Below are positions 1 to 8,229 of a stretch of DNA of 64,000 nucleotides, one piece after another. The notes below the pieces were generated by a model. The model did not search any database, had not been told where the DNA came from, and saw only the letters and a program-made list of their open reading frames with translations. The stretch covers positions 124,001 to 188,000 of the forward strand of contig NZ_JALPRK010000006.1 of assembly GCF_023195895.1 (NCBI RefSeq). The letters are read 5' to 3'. Positions within the stretch are counted from its first letter, which is position 1; each line of letters opens with the position of its first letter. The position numbers and the translations under genes were made by a program. Source of the DNA: Paenibacillus mellifer. GTDB lineage: Bacteria > Bacillota > Bacilli > Paenibacillales > Paenibacillaceae.

Positions 1-77
1 TGGTCCGTCAGGTGCTCGAGCAGGTGGAGGTGCCGGCAGAGACGGTGCTTGCGGCAAAGGGGAGACAGGGGGATTAA
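1..77 (+). CDS. MoxR-family AAA+ ATPase, C-terminal end only (partial)
   Basis: The third frame is open from the window edge to a TAA at 75-77 and encodes a short tail (VRQVLEQVEVP...GRQGD). The ending resembles the C-terminus of MoxR-type ATPases, and the stop lies 3 bp before a DUF58 gene, the usual partner of MoxR. The family acts as a chaperone-like ATPase with DUF58 proteins. Identification rests mainly on context, because only 24 codons are visible. Confidence 0.5.
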   Translation, partial: VRQVLEQVEVPAETVLAAKGRQGD

Positions 78-80
78 CCA

Positions 81-1166
81 ATGTCAATGCAGCTACCATG
101 GCTACTTGTCAGCGCCGCGCTGATCCTCATGTCATTGGCGTTGGTTTACCGCTGGCGGGCGCTTAAAGGAATCCGCTATCGACGCTATTTCACCGAACAG
201 GCGGTGTTCGAAGGGGATACCGTCGAAATGGTCGAGGTCATCGCCAACGCCAAGCTGTTGCCGTTGCCATGGCTGCGCCTCGAGTCGAGCATCGCCGCCG
301 GCCTGACGTTCGGGCGGCAAAGCAATCTAAATATCCATGCCGGGGAGATCTATCAGAATCACAGCAGCTTGTTTTACTTGCGGTCCTACCGGCAAATTAC
401 CCGGCGCCACGAGGTGATCTGCTCGCGCCGGGGACAATACCGACTGGAGTCGGCTACGATGACGACGGGCGATCCGTTGGGGCTGAATGCGGAAGTCAAG
501 CAATTTCCCCTGGATTTAGAGCTGCTGGTGTACCCGCGGATTCTGGAGCTGCAGGAGCTGCCGCTGCCCAACCACAGCTGGCTGGGGGAGCTGCCTGTCC
601 GGCGCTGGATCATTGAGGATCCGTTTCTGACGGCGGGCATTCGCGAATATCGGCCAGGCGACCCGCTTGGCCATATTAACTGGAAGGCGACGGCCCGCAC
701 CGGTGAGCTCCAGGTACATAAACGCGATTATACGGCCGACCATCGGCTGATGATCTTCCTGAACTTGGAGACCAGCGATTCGATGTGGAGAACGGTGATC
801 GAACCGGAGCGCATCGAGCTCGGGATCCGTTATGCGGCGACTGTGGCTGAACAAGCGCTGCGGAGCGGGTTGGCGGCTGGGTTTGCCAGTAATGCACGTC
901 TGGCCGACGGGCCGAAGGAGCCGATTCGCATCGAGCCGTATGCCTCCTCCGATCAGCTCACGCTTTTGCTCGAAACTATGGCTCGGATGGTGCTGGACAG
1001 AACCGCGACGATGATCCGGATGCTAGAAATCGAACTAGAGGCGGGGGCGACGGACACCGATTACCTGATCATTTCTTGCCACCAGGGTGAGAAGCTGGCG
1101 GAAACCGCTGAGTTGCTGCGACAAAACGGCAACGGTGTGGAATGGATGGAGATACCCGCGGTTTAA
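81..1166 (+). CDS. DUF58 domain-containing protein
   Basis: A 361-residue protein with a hydrophobic N-terminus (about residues 5-24, probable membrane segments) followed by a soluble domain. The DUF58 signature is clear at about residues 188-218 (REYRPGDPLGHINWKATART). The family has a von Willebrand A-like fold and is normally encoded directly after a MoxR ATPase, as here, where the spacing is 3 bp. Its role is thought to be in assembly or maintenance of envelope complexes, but no reaction is established. A 12-bp-arm hairpin follows the stop, so this is the last gene of its transcript. The usual third partner, a DUF4129 protein, is found 24 kb away at 25212. Confidence 0.85.
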   Translation: MSMQLPWLLVSAALILMSLALVYRWRALKGIRYRRYFTEQAVFEGDTVEMVEVIANAKLLPLPWLRLESSIAAGLTFGRQSNLNIHAGEIYQNHSSLFYLRSYRQITRRHEVICSRRGQYRLESATMTTGDPLGLNAEVKQFPLDLELLVYPRILELQELPLPNHSWLGELPVRRWIIEDPFLTAGIREYRPGDPLGHINWKATARTGELQVHKRDYTADHRLMIFLNLETSDSMWRTVIEPERIELGIRYAATVAEQALRSGLAAGFASNARLADGPKEPIRIEPYASSDQLTLLLETMARMVLDRTATMIRMLEIELEAGATDTDYLIISCHQGEKLAETAELLRQNGNGVEWMEIPAV

Positions 1167-1180
1167 GTCGCTGGACATAG

Positions 1181-1212
1181 AAGAAGCGCCGGTCAGGTAG
1201 CCGGCGCTTCTT
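1181..1212. terminator. Bidirectional hairpin terminator between DUF58 and sortase genes
   Basis: Perfect 12-bp arms AAGAAGCGCCGG / CCGGCGCTTCTT around an 8-nt loop. The loop contains the sortase stop codon. The ends are A- and T-rich on each side, fitting termination of the two convergent genes. Confidence 0.8.
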
Positions 1213-1870
1213 CTATTAATTTTGCCGTAAGGAGCAGTCGTTCCGGAGCGGGTCCGACATAGGTGAACGGGTAGCAGGTAATTAACGTGAGCAGCGGTTC
1301 GGTGGAGGCCTGGACCGCATCGGAATCGTTCTCGTCGACGATTCTCCGTCCCGTCACCTCATAGGTGTAGCGCCCGGAGGTCGTTTCCACCTCGATCCGA
1401 TCGCCGGCTTTAAGCTTGCCCAGATTGCGAAAGACGGTATCCCGGTGTCCGGCGAGTACGCTGTTGCCGTCTTCACCGGGGAGCGGGCTGCCGGTATAAT
1501 GACCGGCCCCTAGTTTAAGCGGTTCATTCCCGGTCCCCTCTAAGATCGCATAGCGCTGATCAAGGGAAGGGAAGGCGATCTCACCAAGAAGCTCGCCGTC
1601 CGCCGCCGTTCGGGCAGGCGCCGCCGGGCTCCCGCCGCCGCCCGTCTGCTGAAGCTTTCCGGCTATCGCCGAGGAAAGCGGGTTTTCGTCTGCGGCTCGT
1701 GCCGCGCTGCCGCCCTCCGTTTCCCGCTTCAGCGCATCCCACTGCCGCAGGGCTTGATGCGCCTCCATCGGGGCACGGACTGCCTGATACGTAGAGTAGG
1801 CCAACACGACCAGGGAGCCGGAAAACACCAGCCATGCGGCCATTCGTAGTAATGAACGTTTACCCCGCAT
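1193..1870 (-). CDS. Class D-type sortase
   Basis: A 225-residue transpeptidase with an N-terminal membrane anchor (about residues 10-30), a low-complexity linker to about residue 92, and a sortase core. The catalytic triad can be read as His142 (AGHRD), Cys199 (LITCYPF) and Arg211 (PERLLL). Sortases cut an LPxT motif and join the protein to cell-wall peptidoglycan outside the membrane. The short core, the TLITCYPF motif and a single adjacent LPQTA substrate fit class D. The ATG lies 3 bp after the stop of the substrate gene, so the two form an operon. The ribosome binding site is weak, suggesting translational coupling. Confidence 0.87.
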   Translation of the reverse strand: MRGKRSLLRMAAWLVFSGSLVVLAYSTYQAVRAPMEAHQALRQWDALKRETEGGSAARAADENPLSSAIAGKLQQTGGGGSPAAPARTAADGELLGEIAFPSLDQRYAILEGTGNEPLKLGAGHYTGSPLPGEDGNSVLAGHRDTVFRNLGKLKAGDRIEVETTSGRYTYEVTGRRIVDENDSDAVQASTEPLLTLITCYPFTYVGPAPERLLLTAKLIEEAPAT

Positions 1871-1873
1871 CGT

Positions 1874-2740
1874 TTATTGCCGTCCCGATTTGCGGAGGAA
1901 CATGCCGGTTCCGACTGTGGCGAACAAGCTGATCAGAATCAGGTTAAACCATGGATTCGCCGTTTGTGGCAACTCCTCCATCATACCGGGGCCGCTGTCG
2001 CCCGGCCCCGGTCCTGGTCCTGGGTCTGTCGGCGTTTGCGGCTGCTCTTGCGGCGGCAGACCGGGATCTTCCGGCTGCTCCGGCGTGGAGGAATCGGGAT
2101 TGTTCGCTGGAGGATTCCCCGGAGGCTGTCCGCCAGGTGGATCCGGGTTCACTCCAGGGTTGCCTGGAGGGTTACCGCCGTTCACCGGTGTTGGATCCGT
2201 TGGCTGTGAGGGGCCTTCCCCCGGAGGATTGGAGCCTCCGCCTCCGCCGTTCGAGGGTTCCTCCGCATAAGCGGTGAAGCCGAAAGCGATCGTCGCCGCT
2301 TTGCCTTGATACTCGTTACCGGCCTCTTCCGGAAATACCACGCATAAATCCAACTCGTTCTCCCCGCCCGCCGCGAGGCGTCCCAAGGCGATATCCTGTT
2401 GCTCCAGATGCAGCGCGCCGTCATAGATGACGGTGTCCCCGTCCTTCACCGTCAACTGAAGAACATCAAAGAACTCGGTGTCCCCTGAAACGAAGCGCGT
2501 TCGAACCTTGTAATCGAAGGCGACGCTGCCGTCATTGGCGACCGTAAACGTGCGTTCTACCCGGTCTCCGGGTTTTAAATTGCTCATCGGCAGCTCGCTG
2601 CTTAACTCCGTTCCAATCCGCAGCTTGATTGAGTCCGCAGCGCTGGCCTGTCCCGCATGCCATACGACCCCAGCCAGGATGGAAACGGCGTATACAGCCA
2701 TAGCGTATTTACGGTAGCCCCGATACCTCACCCTCTTCAA
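1874..2740 (-). CDS. LPQTA cell-wall-anchored surface protein, TasA/camelysin-like N-terminal domain
   Basis: A secreted protein with a signal peptide ending near QASA-AD, a beta-rich domain of about 130 residues (NLKPGDRVERTFTVANDGSV) resembling the TasA/camelysin group, a long Pro/Gly/Asn spacer, and a C-terminal sorting signal: LPQTA, a hydrophobic stretch and a basic tail (RKSGRQ). I chose the TTG start at 2740 because AAAGGATGGGG sits just upstream; the ATG at 2812 would add 24 residues before the signal peptide. It is presumably the substrate of the sortase encoded immediately downstream. TasA-like assignment is by motif and is tentative; wall anchoring is well supported. Confidence 0.8.
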   Translation of the reverse strand: MKRVRYRGYRKYAMAVYAVSILAGVVWHAGQASAADSIKLRIGTELSSELPMSNLKPGDRVERTFTVANDGSVAFDYKVRTRFVSGDTEFFDVLQLTVKDGDTVIYDGALHLEQQDIALGRLAAGGENELDLCVVFPEEAGNEYQGKAATIAFGFTAYAEEPSNGGGGGSNPPGEGPSQPTDPTPVNGGNPPGNPGVNPDPPGGQPPGNPPANNPDSSTPEQPEDPGLPPQEQPQTPTDPGPGPGPGDSGPGMMEELPQTANPWFNLILISLFATVGTGMFLRKSGRQ

Positions 2741-2909
2741 ATCGTCCCCATCCTTTCCCTTATAACTCGGCCCTCCCAGGTTGCAGCAGCTATGACGGAG
2801 GGTAAGTATCATTCGCTAGTCCGTTCGTTATAACGAACCTTTACTTATGTCTATTATATATAAATTTCAATAAATGGGAAGGGGGAAAATCAAGCGGATG
2901 TTTCGTCGA

Positions 2910-3833
2910 TCAGTGGGACCGGGGTTCTCGAGCAAACCGTACCCAATCGCGCCCTGCCCGAAGAACCTCCTTAACCCCCGGAGGGCGGACGAGATAGTAG
3001 GGCGTGGCCTGACCGCCCCAGTTGGTCTTGGAATAAGCGACAGTCGGGAGGTTAGCCCCGGCGAAATCGAATTCGGCGAAACCAATGTCTGATAAGTCCT
3101 GCAAGGCGAAGCTTTGCGATTGTTGAACCACGCCCCGGTTCAAATGTTCCGTCTTGCTGCCAGCGATCCACCCGAATGCGCGACGGCCGTCCAAGGCAAC
3201 CACGACGCTGGCGCTGACCGGTTCTCCGCTTGACGCATAACAGACATAGGCGCGAAAAGCTTGTTCCCCGAGCAGGCCCTGGGCCCGTTCCAGATCCTGC
3301 AGCGTAAGCTGGTGGCTGAAGCCCTGCCGTGATTCCGTGCCCTGCAGGCACTGATGCACCTCGGCCATGTTCCAGGTCAACGCCGTCCGGTAACCGGCGG
3401 CGGTCGCTTTTTTGATTTTCGCGCGAATCTCCGTACTGGCCTGATCGAGGGTGTAGGGGAGCTTCACGACATACGTATATTTCACTTCTGCTTTAAACCC
3501 GCTCCACAGAAAGGGACGGATGTCGGTAATTTCAGGTGGGAGTACGAAGCTTGCGCTGCGCTGGGACTTCAGCAAATCCGGAATCATCGCTTTGGCGGCT
3601 TCGTGCCATTGCCGGGTCAGCTTGTAGGGCTTATCTGTCGGCGTCGGGTGAAACGCGAAGGGGTGGTAAGGATTCAAAGGCGGCAAATACAAGTGACCTT
3701 TGCGGTTAAAGAACAACAGTCCTTCGCCCCACGCAGTTGAATTCGGGGCTTCCCAACGGGCTAAGCGTGCGGTGCAGCCCCATTTGTGGACGTGAAAATC
3801 CGCCCATTTTTCCAATAACTCGCGATTGTCCAT
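2910..3833 (-). CDS. FemAB-like / GNAT-fold acyltransferase, putative
   Basis: A 307-residue soluble protein. The C-terminal half (RAYVCYASSGEPVSASVVV, then LSDIGFAEFDFAGANLPTVA) is typical of FemAB-like GNAT proteins that occur in polysaccharide and peptidoglycan loci and transfer aminoacyl or acyl groups. No signal peptide or membrane segment is seen, so it should act in the cytoplasm. It is transcribed away from the polysaccharide cluster starting at 4002, sharing a 168-bp divergent spacer. The substrate cannot be deduced. Confidence 0.65.
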   Translation of the reverse strand: MDNRELLEKWADFHVHKWGCTARLARWEAPNSTAWGEGLLFFNRKGHLYLPPLNPYHPFAFHPTPTDKPYKLTRQWHEAAKAMIPDLLKSQRSASFVLPPEITDIRPFLWSGFKAEVKYTYVVKLPYTLDQASTEIRAKIKKATAAGYRTALTWNMAEVHQCLQGTESRQGFSHQLTLQDLERAQGLLGEQAFRAYVCYASSGEPVSASVVVALDGRRAFGWIAGSKTEHLNRGVVQQSQSFALQDLSDIGFAEFDFAGANLPTVAYSKTNWGGQATPYYLVRPPGVKEVLRAGRDWVRFAREPRSH

Positions 3834-4001
3834 AGGAGTACCTCTGGTTTCTTTTTAAGGCATACCGTGCCTTATTGCCAGCCTATGATCTTGTCCGGTC
3901 GAATATGCGCGGAAGCAGGCAGGTTTGACCAAGGCATATGCCGCTCCCTCCGGAGAGACTTGGCATTAAATATAATCAACAAACGCATAGGAGGGAAGAC
4001 C

Positions 4002-5276
4002 ATGATATCAGTAACGAATTTCGGGGCGAAGGGGAACGGAGTAACGGACGACACCGCGGCCATTCAGAAGGCGCTTAACCAGGCGGCGGCAACCGGGGAC
4101 ACGGTTTATTTCCCCAAGGGAGTTTACCTGGTCAATCCGACCAAAACGCTGAGGGTTGGCGGCAACACCACGGTCAAGGGAGACGGCCGTACCTCGGTCG
4201 TCCGCGCGGCGTCCGGCAGTTTTGGTTGGGAGCTCATGCGGGTGACGGGCAAAGACGTTTTGTTGACCGGCCTTGTCCTTGACGGCAATCGCCGGGTGAA
4301 CCGGGTGTTGACGATCGCCGGGGGCAGCGCGCGGGTGACGGTTCAAGGGCTGCTCGTCCAGGGGGCCACGCATAGCGGCGACCGTCGCAGCGATTATTAT
4401 GCGGGCGTCGTGTCCGGCATCGTCGTACTTGGCAACACGGAGTCGATTGCCATCCAGGGGTCGGAGATCGCGGATGTCATCGCTCGAAACGGGGGCGGAG
4501 CCGGTCTTGTCGCCCGGGGAATCTACGTTACAACAACCTGGGGGAGCAAGGAACGGGCCGCCCAAAAGGTAACGATCACCGGTTGCAGTATTCATCATAT
4601 CGGGCCGGCGGACGATGGTGACGGCATTTATTATGAGGATCCGGCCATGGAAGAGAATCGCGGTACAGCAGTTGGCAGTGTAATCGTCGGCAACCGCTTC
4701 GATTATTGTGCCAAGCGGGCGGTCAAGGTGTTTGCAAAAGGCGTGACTGTGCGCGGCAATACGATCAACAACCCTTATCTGAGTAACAACTTCTATATGG
4801 GTGTGGAAAAGGGTCGATTGGCACCGGATATGTATGCGGCAATCAGCATCTATGCGGGAGATAACGTCGTAGAGGGGAATCAAATTGCGGGCAGCGGTAG
4901 CTTCTACGCGGCGATCGAGGTCGGGGCCGGGCCCGTCGTAGAGAACGTGACCCTTCGGGGCAATGCCATCACCATGGGCAGCCAAAGTGAAATCAAGGGG
5001 ACGACGGCGATTCGCCTCGGGAATATCCGCGATTTCGTCATCGGGGGCAATGAGCTGCAAAACGGCGAGCGAGGGATCTGGACCTGGCAAAACGCCGAGA
5101 ATGGGCGAATCGATAACAATGTGATTCGCATGCCGAAGGGCGGCGGGATCGACCTGACGACGTATCTACGAGGGTACTCGCAAAAGAATATTTTCTGTAC
5201 GGGGAATCGAATTACGGCTGCCGCTTTCAAAGTGAAAACCTCCTCAATGACCAATCTCAACGTGGTGGTTCAATAA
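4002..5276 (+). CDS. Right-handed beta-helix protein, pectate lyase superfamily type
   Basis: A 424-residue protein starting ISVTNFGAKGNGVTDDTAA, the classic opening of the pectate_lyase_3/GH28-type beta-helix fold, followed by repeated short strands (VTLRGNAIT, VVEGNQIAGS, GRIDNNVIR). I chose the ATG at 4002 since AGGAGGG lies 6 nt upstream; the open frame reaches back to 3867 without a better site. No signal peptide is seen. The segment around PDMYAAISIYAGD is shared with the anchored beta-helix protein at 21430-22734, so the two are paralogues at opposite ends of this cluster. Such proteins in polysaccharide loci are usually lyases, epimerases or hydrolases; the activity here is unknown. 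Confidence 0.85.
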   Translation: MISVTNFGAKGNGVTDDTAAIQKALNQAAATGDTVYFPKGVYLVNPTKTLRVGGNTTVKGDGRTSVVRAASGSFGWELMRVTGKDVLLTGLVLDGNRRVNRVLTIAGGSARVTVQGLLVQGATHSGDRRSDYYAGVVSGIVVLGNTESIAIQGSEIADVIARNGGGAGLVARGIYVTTTWGSKERAAQKVTITGCSIHHIGPADDGDGIYYEDPAMEENRGTAVGSVIVGNRFDYCAKRAVKVFAKGVTVRGNTINNPYLSNNFYMGVEKGRLAPDMYAAISIYAGDNVVEGNQIAGSGSFYAAIEVGAGPVVENVTLRGNAITMGSQSEIKGTTAIRLGNIRDFVIGGNELQNGERGIWTWQNAENGRIDNNVIRMPKGGGIDLTTYLRGYSQKNIFCTGNRITAAAFKVKTSSMTNLNVVVQ

Positions 5277-5418
5277 TCGTGAAGGTTCGGTCATACGTCA
5301 TACATGAGGTGAATTTTAAAATTCAGGCTACTAAATTGGCTGCCCACGGAATATAAGACTATATAGCAACCAACTTGGTAGAACGGTAGATGCCACGGCT
5401 TGGCCCGAGAAGAGGTGA

Positions 5419-6492
5419 GTGAAATTGGCGAAGGAAGCGGGAATCTTGGTCATATCGCTAGATTTCGAGCTCTATTGGGGAGTTCGCGATCTTTATACCA
5501 AGGCGGAGTATGGAGCAAAATGGTTGCGAGAGAGGGAGCGAATCCCCGACATACTAGAATTGTTCCGGGAGGCCGGTGTCCACGCAACTTGGGCGACGGT
5601 GGGGCTGCTGTTTTTTGCGGACCGGCGTGAATTGCTGGCGGGTCTGCCGGCGCTCAAACCGGGGTACGTTGACAACAGGCTCTCCCCTTACGGCGAGATC
5701 AAAACCGGAGCCATTGGGGATGGGGAGGCGGAAGATCCTTATTTCTATGCTCCAACGCTGATTGAGCACATCCACAGAACCCCGGGCCAAGCGATTGGCT
5801 CCCATACGTTTTCTCACTTTTACTGTATGGAGAAAGGGCAGACCGTCGACGAATTTTACAGCGATCTGCAGGCTGCTGTAGCTGCGGCGGAGAAGCGGGG
5901 GATTCCCCTCCAAAGCTTGGTGCTCCCGCGCAACCAGCTGCGCCGTCAGTATATGCGCAAGCTGCCGGAGCTTGGCTTCAAGACCTACCGGGGGAATCCC
6001 CGCCACTCGCTGTACCGCGCAGGATATTCCGTTTCCGATCATTGGCTGCGCCGGGCGCTTAGGCTCGGCGACAGCTACATGAACTTGACGGGGCACCACA
6101 CGTACCCGGTGGATTCCATCTCGCCCAAGCTGCCGATCGATCTGCCGGCCAGCTTCTTCTTCCGGACACCGCCCGGACCGCTCAGGCGGCTGGAGCCGCT
6201 TCGAATAAAGAGGATCAAAGACAGTATGACCCATGCCGCCCGCCAGGGGCAGGTGTATCATCTCTGGCTTCATCCGTATAACGCGGCGGACGACGAGATG
6301 TTCAGATCGTTGGAAGCCGTCGTGCGTCACTACCGCCGTTTGGCCGAGCAATACGGGATGATCAGCCTGAACATGGAGGAGTTAGGGGAACGGGTTCTGG
6401 CAGGGGCGGGGGCAAAGCAGGCGGCAAAGGATACCCCCATCGAATCTGCGGAACTCGCCGAGAATTGGAGCTTGCAGGCAATAATCGAATGA
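5419..6492 (+). CDS. Polysaccharide deacetylase family protein (NodB-like)
   Basis: A 357-residue protein with an early metal-site motif (ISLDFELYW, Asp15 and Glu17) and SHTFSH at 128-133, giving the Asp/His/His metal-binding set of carbohydrate esterase family 4. The middle motif LVLPRNQ and the later HLWLHPYN also fit. There is no signal peptide, so it would work in the cytoplasm or at the inner membrane face, perhaps on a lipid-linked intermediate. The start is GTG at 5419, with GAGAAGAGG before it. It heads the run of co-directional polysaccharide genes; a short AT-rich palindrome (TGAATTTTAAAATTCA) lies at 5310-5325 in the 141-bp upstream gap. Confidence 0.85.
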   Translation: MKLAKEAGILVISLDFELYWGVRDLYTKAEYGAKWLRERERIPDILELFREAGVHATWATVGLLFFADRRELLAGLPALKPGYVDNRLSPYGEIKTGAIGDGEAEDPYFYAPTLIEHIHRTPGQAIGSHTFSHFYCMEKGQTVDEFYSDLQAAVAAAEKRGIPLQSLVLPRNQLRRQYMRKLPELGFKTYRGNPRHSLYRAGYSVSDHWLRRALRLGDSYMNLTGHHTYPVDSISPKLPIDLPASFFFRTPPGPLRRLEPLRIKRIKDSMTHAARQGQVYHLWLHPYNAADDEMFRSLEAVVRHYRRLAEQYGMISLNMEELGERVLAGAGAKQAAKDTPIESAELAENWSLQAIIE

Positions 6493-6503
6493 GGTGAACG
6501 ATC

Positions 6504-7196
6504 ATGGATATGGTAGCCGTGTGGAACGCCGTTCGGCGGCATTTTCTAGCATTTATCATCGTAATGGCGACTTGTATCGGACTGGCTATTCTTCTGAATG
6601 AAGTGGTGACCCCATCCTACCGGGCAAATGTGAGTTTGGTCGCCAATATCGCCGCGAATCCGGAATCGAGTACGTACAATGAGTTTCTGGCCAGCCAAAT
6701 GCTGACCAAAACCTATGAGGACACCATTCAAAGCCGCTATATCGCCGCTGAGGTCAAAAAGAAGGTTTCCACCCAAGACACGGTCATCCAAATGCTGAAG
6801 AAAATTAAAGTTCGCACCGATCCGGGCACGCTGGTTATCCTGCTGTCTTATACGGGAGACGAGCCAAAGCAGGCGGTAGCGATCGCCAACGCCTTCGCTG
6901 AAACATTTATCGCCAAATCCAAGGAGATCGTGGAAGGGGCCAACGTTTCGATTCTCGATTCCGCCAGTCTGGAGGAGACCAAGACGCCGGTCAGTCCGCG
7001 CAAAGCGTTGAATCTCGCGCTTGCCTGCTTCGTGGGTTTGTTTGCGGGACTAAGCCTGGCATTGATTTTGGATGCTCGCCATATGCGCAACAAAAAAAGT
7101 CGACAGGCACGACGGCACTTGTCGGAAGATTATTCGGAGCTGGGCGACACCCTGATTCGGATCGAGAAGAAATATAAAGGGAGAGCGGTCAAATGA
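6504..7196 (+). CDS. Wzz/YveK-type polysaccharide chain-length or export regulator
   Basis: A 230-residue membrane protein with two membrane segments: one near residues 14-31 (FLAFIIVMATCIGLAILL) and one near 170-192 (LALACFVGLFAGLSLALIL). Between them is an extracytoplasmic domain, and the proline-containing TPVSPRKALN motif precedes the second segment. This is the polysaccharide co-polymerase layout. In Firmicutes such proteins pair with a tyrosine kinase, but no kinase gene is present in this window. Its TGA overlaps the ATG of the next gene (ATGA), suggesting coupled translation. Confidence 0.85.
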   Translation: MDMVAVWNAVRRHFLAFIIVMATCIGLAILLNEVVTPSYRANVSLVANIAANPESSTYNEFLASQMLTKTYEDTIQSRYIAAEVKKKVSTQDTVIQMLKKIKVRTDPGTLVILLSYTGDEPKQAVAIANAFAETFIAKSKEIVEGANVSILDSASLEETKTPVSPRKALNLALACFVGLFAGLSLALILDARHMRNKKSRQARRHLSEDYSELGDTLIRIEKKYKGRAVK

Positions 7197-8212
7197 TGAA
7201 TTTCGCCATCGCGGGTTGCGGGCATATTGCTTATAAGCATATCGAGGCCATTGGAAAAACAGAAGGCGCCCGGCTGGTGGCCTTGTGCGATCCGAATCCG
7301 GACCGCCTGGCAGAGCTGCGGGCGATCACGCCGGCCGCGTCCTATCCGGATCTCGGCACTATGCTGGCGCAGCAGCCGGACATTGACGCGGTATGTATTT
7401 GCGCGCCCAGCGGGCTGCACGGGGCACTGGCGCTGGAGGCGCTCCACGCAGGCAAGCATCTCGTGCTGGAGAAGCCGGTGACGCTGGACCTGACGGAGGC
7501 GGAGGAGCTGCGGCAAGCCGTTCGTTTCAGCGGCGTCAAAGCTACGGTCGTGCATCCGAACCGGTACCGCCCGGCGATGCAGGTGCTTCAGGCGGCGGTG
7601 GCAGAACAGCGATTCGGCAAGCTGAGCCACGTGAACATGACCGTTCGCTGGAACCGCAGCCAAGCCTATTATGACCAGGCGGCCTGGCGGGGAACGAAGG
7701 CGATGGACGGCGGTGTGCTGCTCAATCAGGCGATTCATGGCCTGGACTTGCTGCAGTGGTTATTCGGTCCGGTCGCGGAGGTGAAGTCGCTGACCGCCAC
7801 GCGGCTGAAGCAGATCGAAGCGGAGGATGTGGCGATTGCGGCGATCCGGCTGGACAGCGGCGCGCTGGGCGTGATCGAAGCGGCCACCACGGTGTATGGA
7901 CACAACCTCGAGGAAAGCATCTCCGTCTTCGGGGAGGAGGGTTACGCCGTGATCAGCGGCAAGACGGCCAACTGGATCCAGCATTGGGTATGCGCATCGA
8001 TGTCGCGGGAAGAGACAGAGGCGCTGATCCGCAGGGTGGACGAGGATCCTTACGGCGTGCCGGGTCACCAATGTATCATTGCCGACCTGGTCCAGGCGGT
8101 CCAGGAGGACCGTGAACCGGAAATTACGCTGGAAGACGGCATTCGCGCCGTGAAGCTGGCGTTGGACATGACCGGCGGGGGCAGCGGCGAACCTGCCTAT
8201 ACGCTTGGATAG
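7193..8212 (+). CDS. wbpB: Gfo/Idh/MocA oxidoreductase, probable UDP-GlcNAc-uronate 3-dehydrogenase (WbpB-like)
   Basis: A 339-residue protein with an N-terminal Rossmann fold (FAIAGCGHIAYKHIEA) and the family EKP motif (LVLEKPVTLDLTEAEEL), then the Gfo/Idh/MocA C-terminal domain (KAMDGGVLLNQAIHGLDLL). The WbpB/WlbA group oxidises C3 of UDP-N-acetylglucosaminuronic acid. The specific call rests on the neighbours, which supply the other three steps: WbpA-like at 8230, WbpD-like at 9877 and WbpE-like at 10471. The family alone does not fix the substrate. The start overlaps the preceding stop by 4 bp. Confidence 0.8.
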   Translation: MMNFAIAGCGHIAYKHIEAIGKTEGARLVALCDPNPDRLAELRAITPAASYPDLGTMLAQQPDIDAVCICAPSGLHGALALEALHAGKHLVLEKPVTLDLTEAEELRQAVRFSGVKATVVHPNRYRPAMQVLQAAVAEQRFGKLSHVNMTVRWNRSQAYYDQAAWRGTKAMDGGVLLNQAIHGLDLLQWLFGPVAEVKSLTATRLKQIEAEDVAIAAIRLDSGALGVIEAATTVYGHNLEESISVFGEEGYAVISGKTANWIQHWVCASMSREETEALIRRVDEDPYGVPGHQCIIADLVQAVQEDREPEITLEDGIRAVKLALDMTGGGSGEPAYTLG

Positions 8213-8229
8213 AAAGGAGGCGATAGGTC

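Noticed and set aside
1877-2277. Gly/Pro-rich plus-strand frames opposite the LPQTA protein
   Set aside because: They arise from the low-complexity Pro/Gly spacer of the real gene.
4008-5090. 360-codon open frame opposite the beta-helix gene
   Set aside because: It is a shadow; the plus-strand frame has a good start site and fold motifs.
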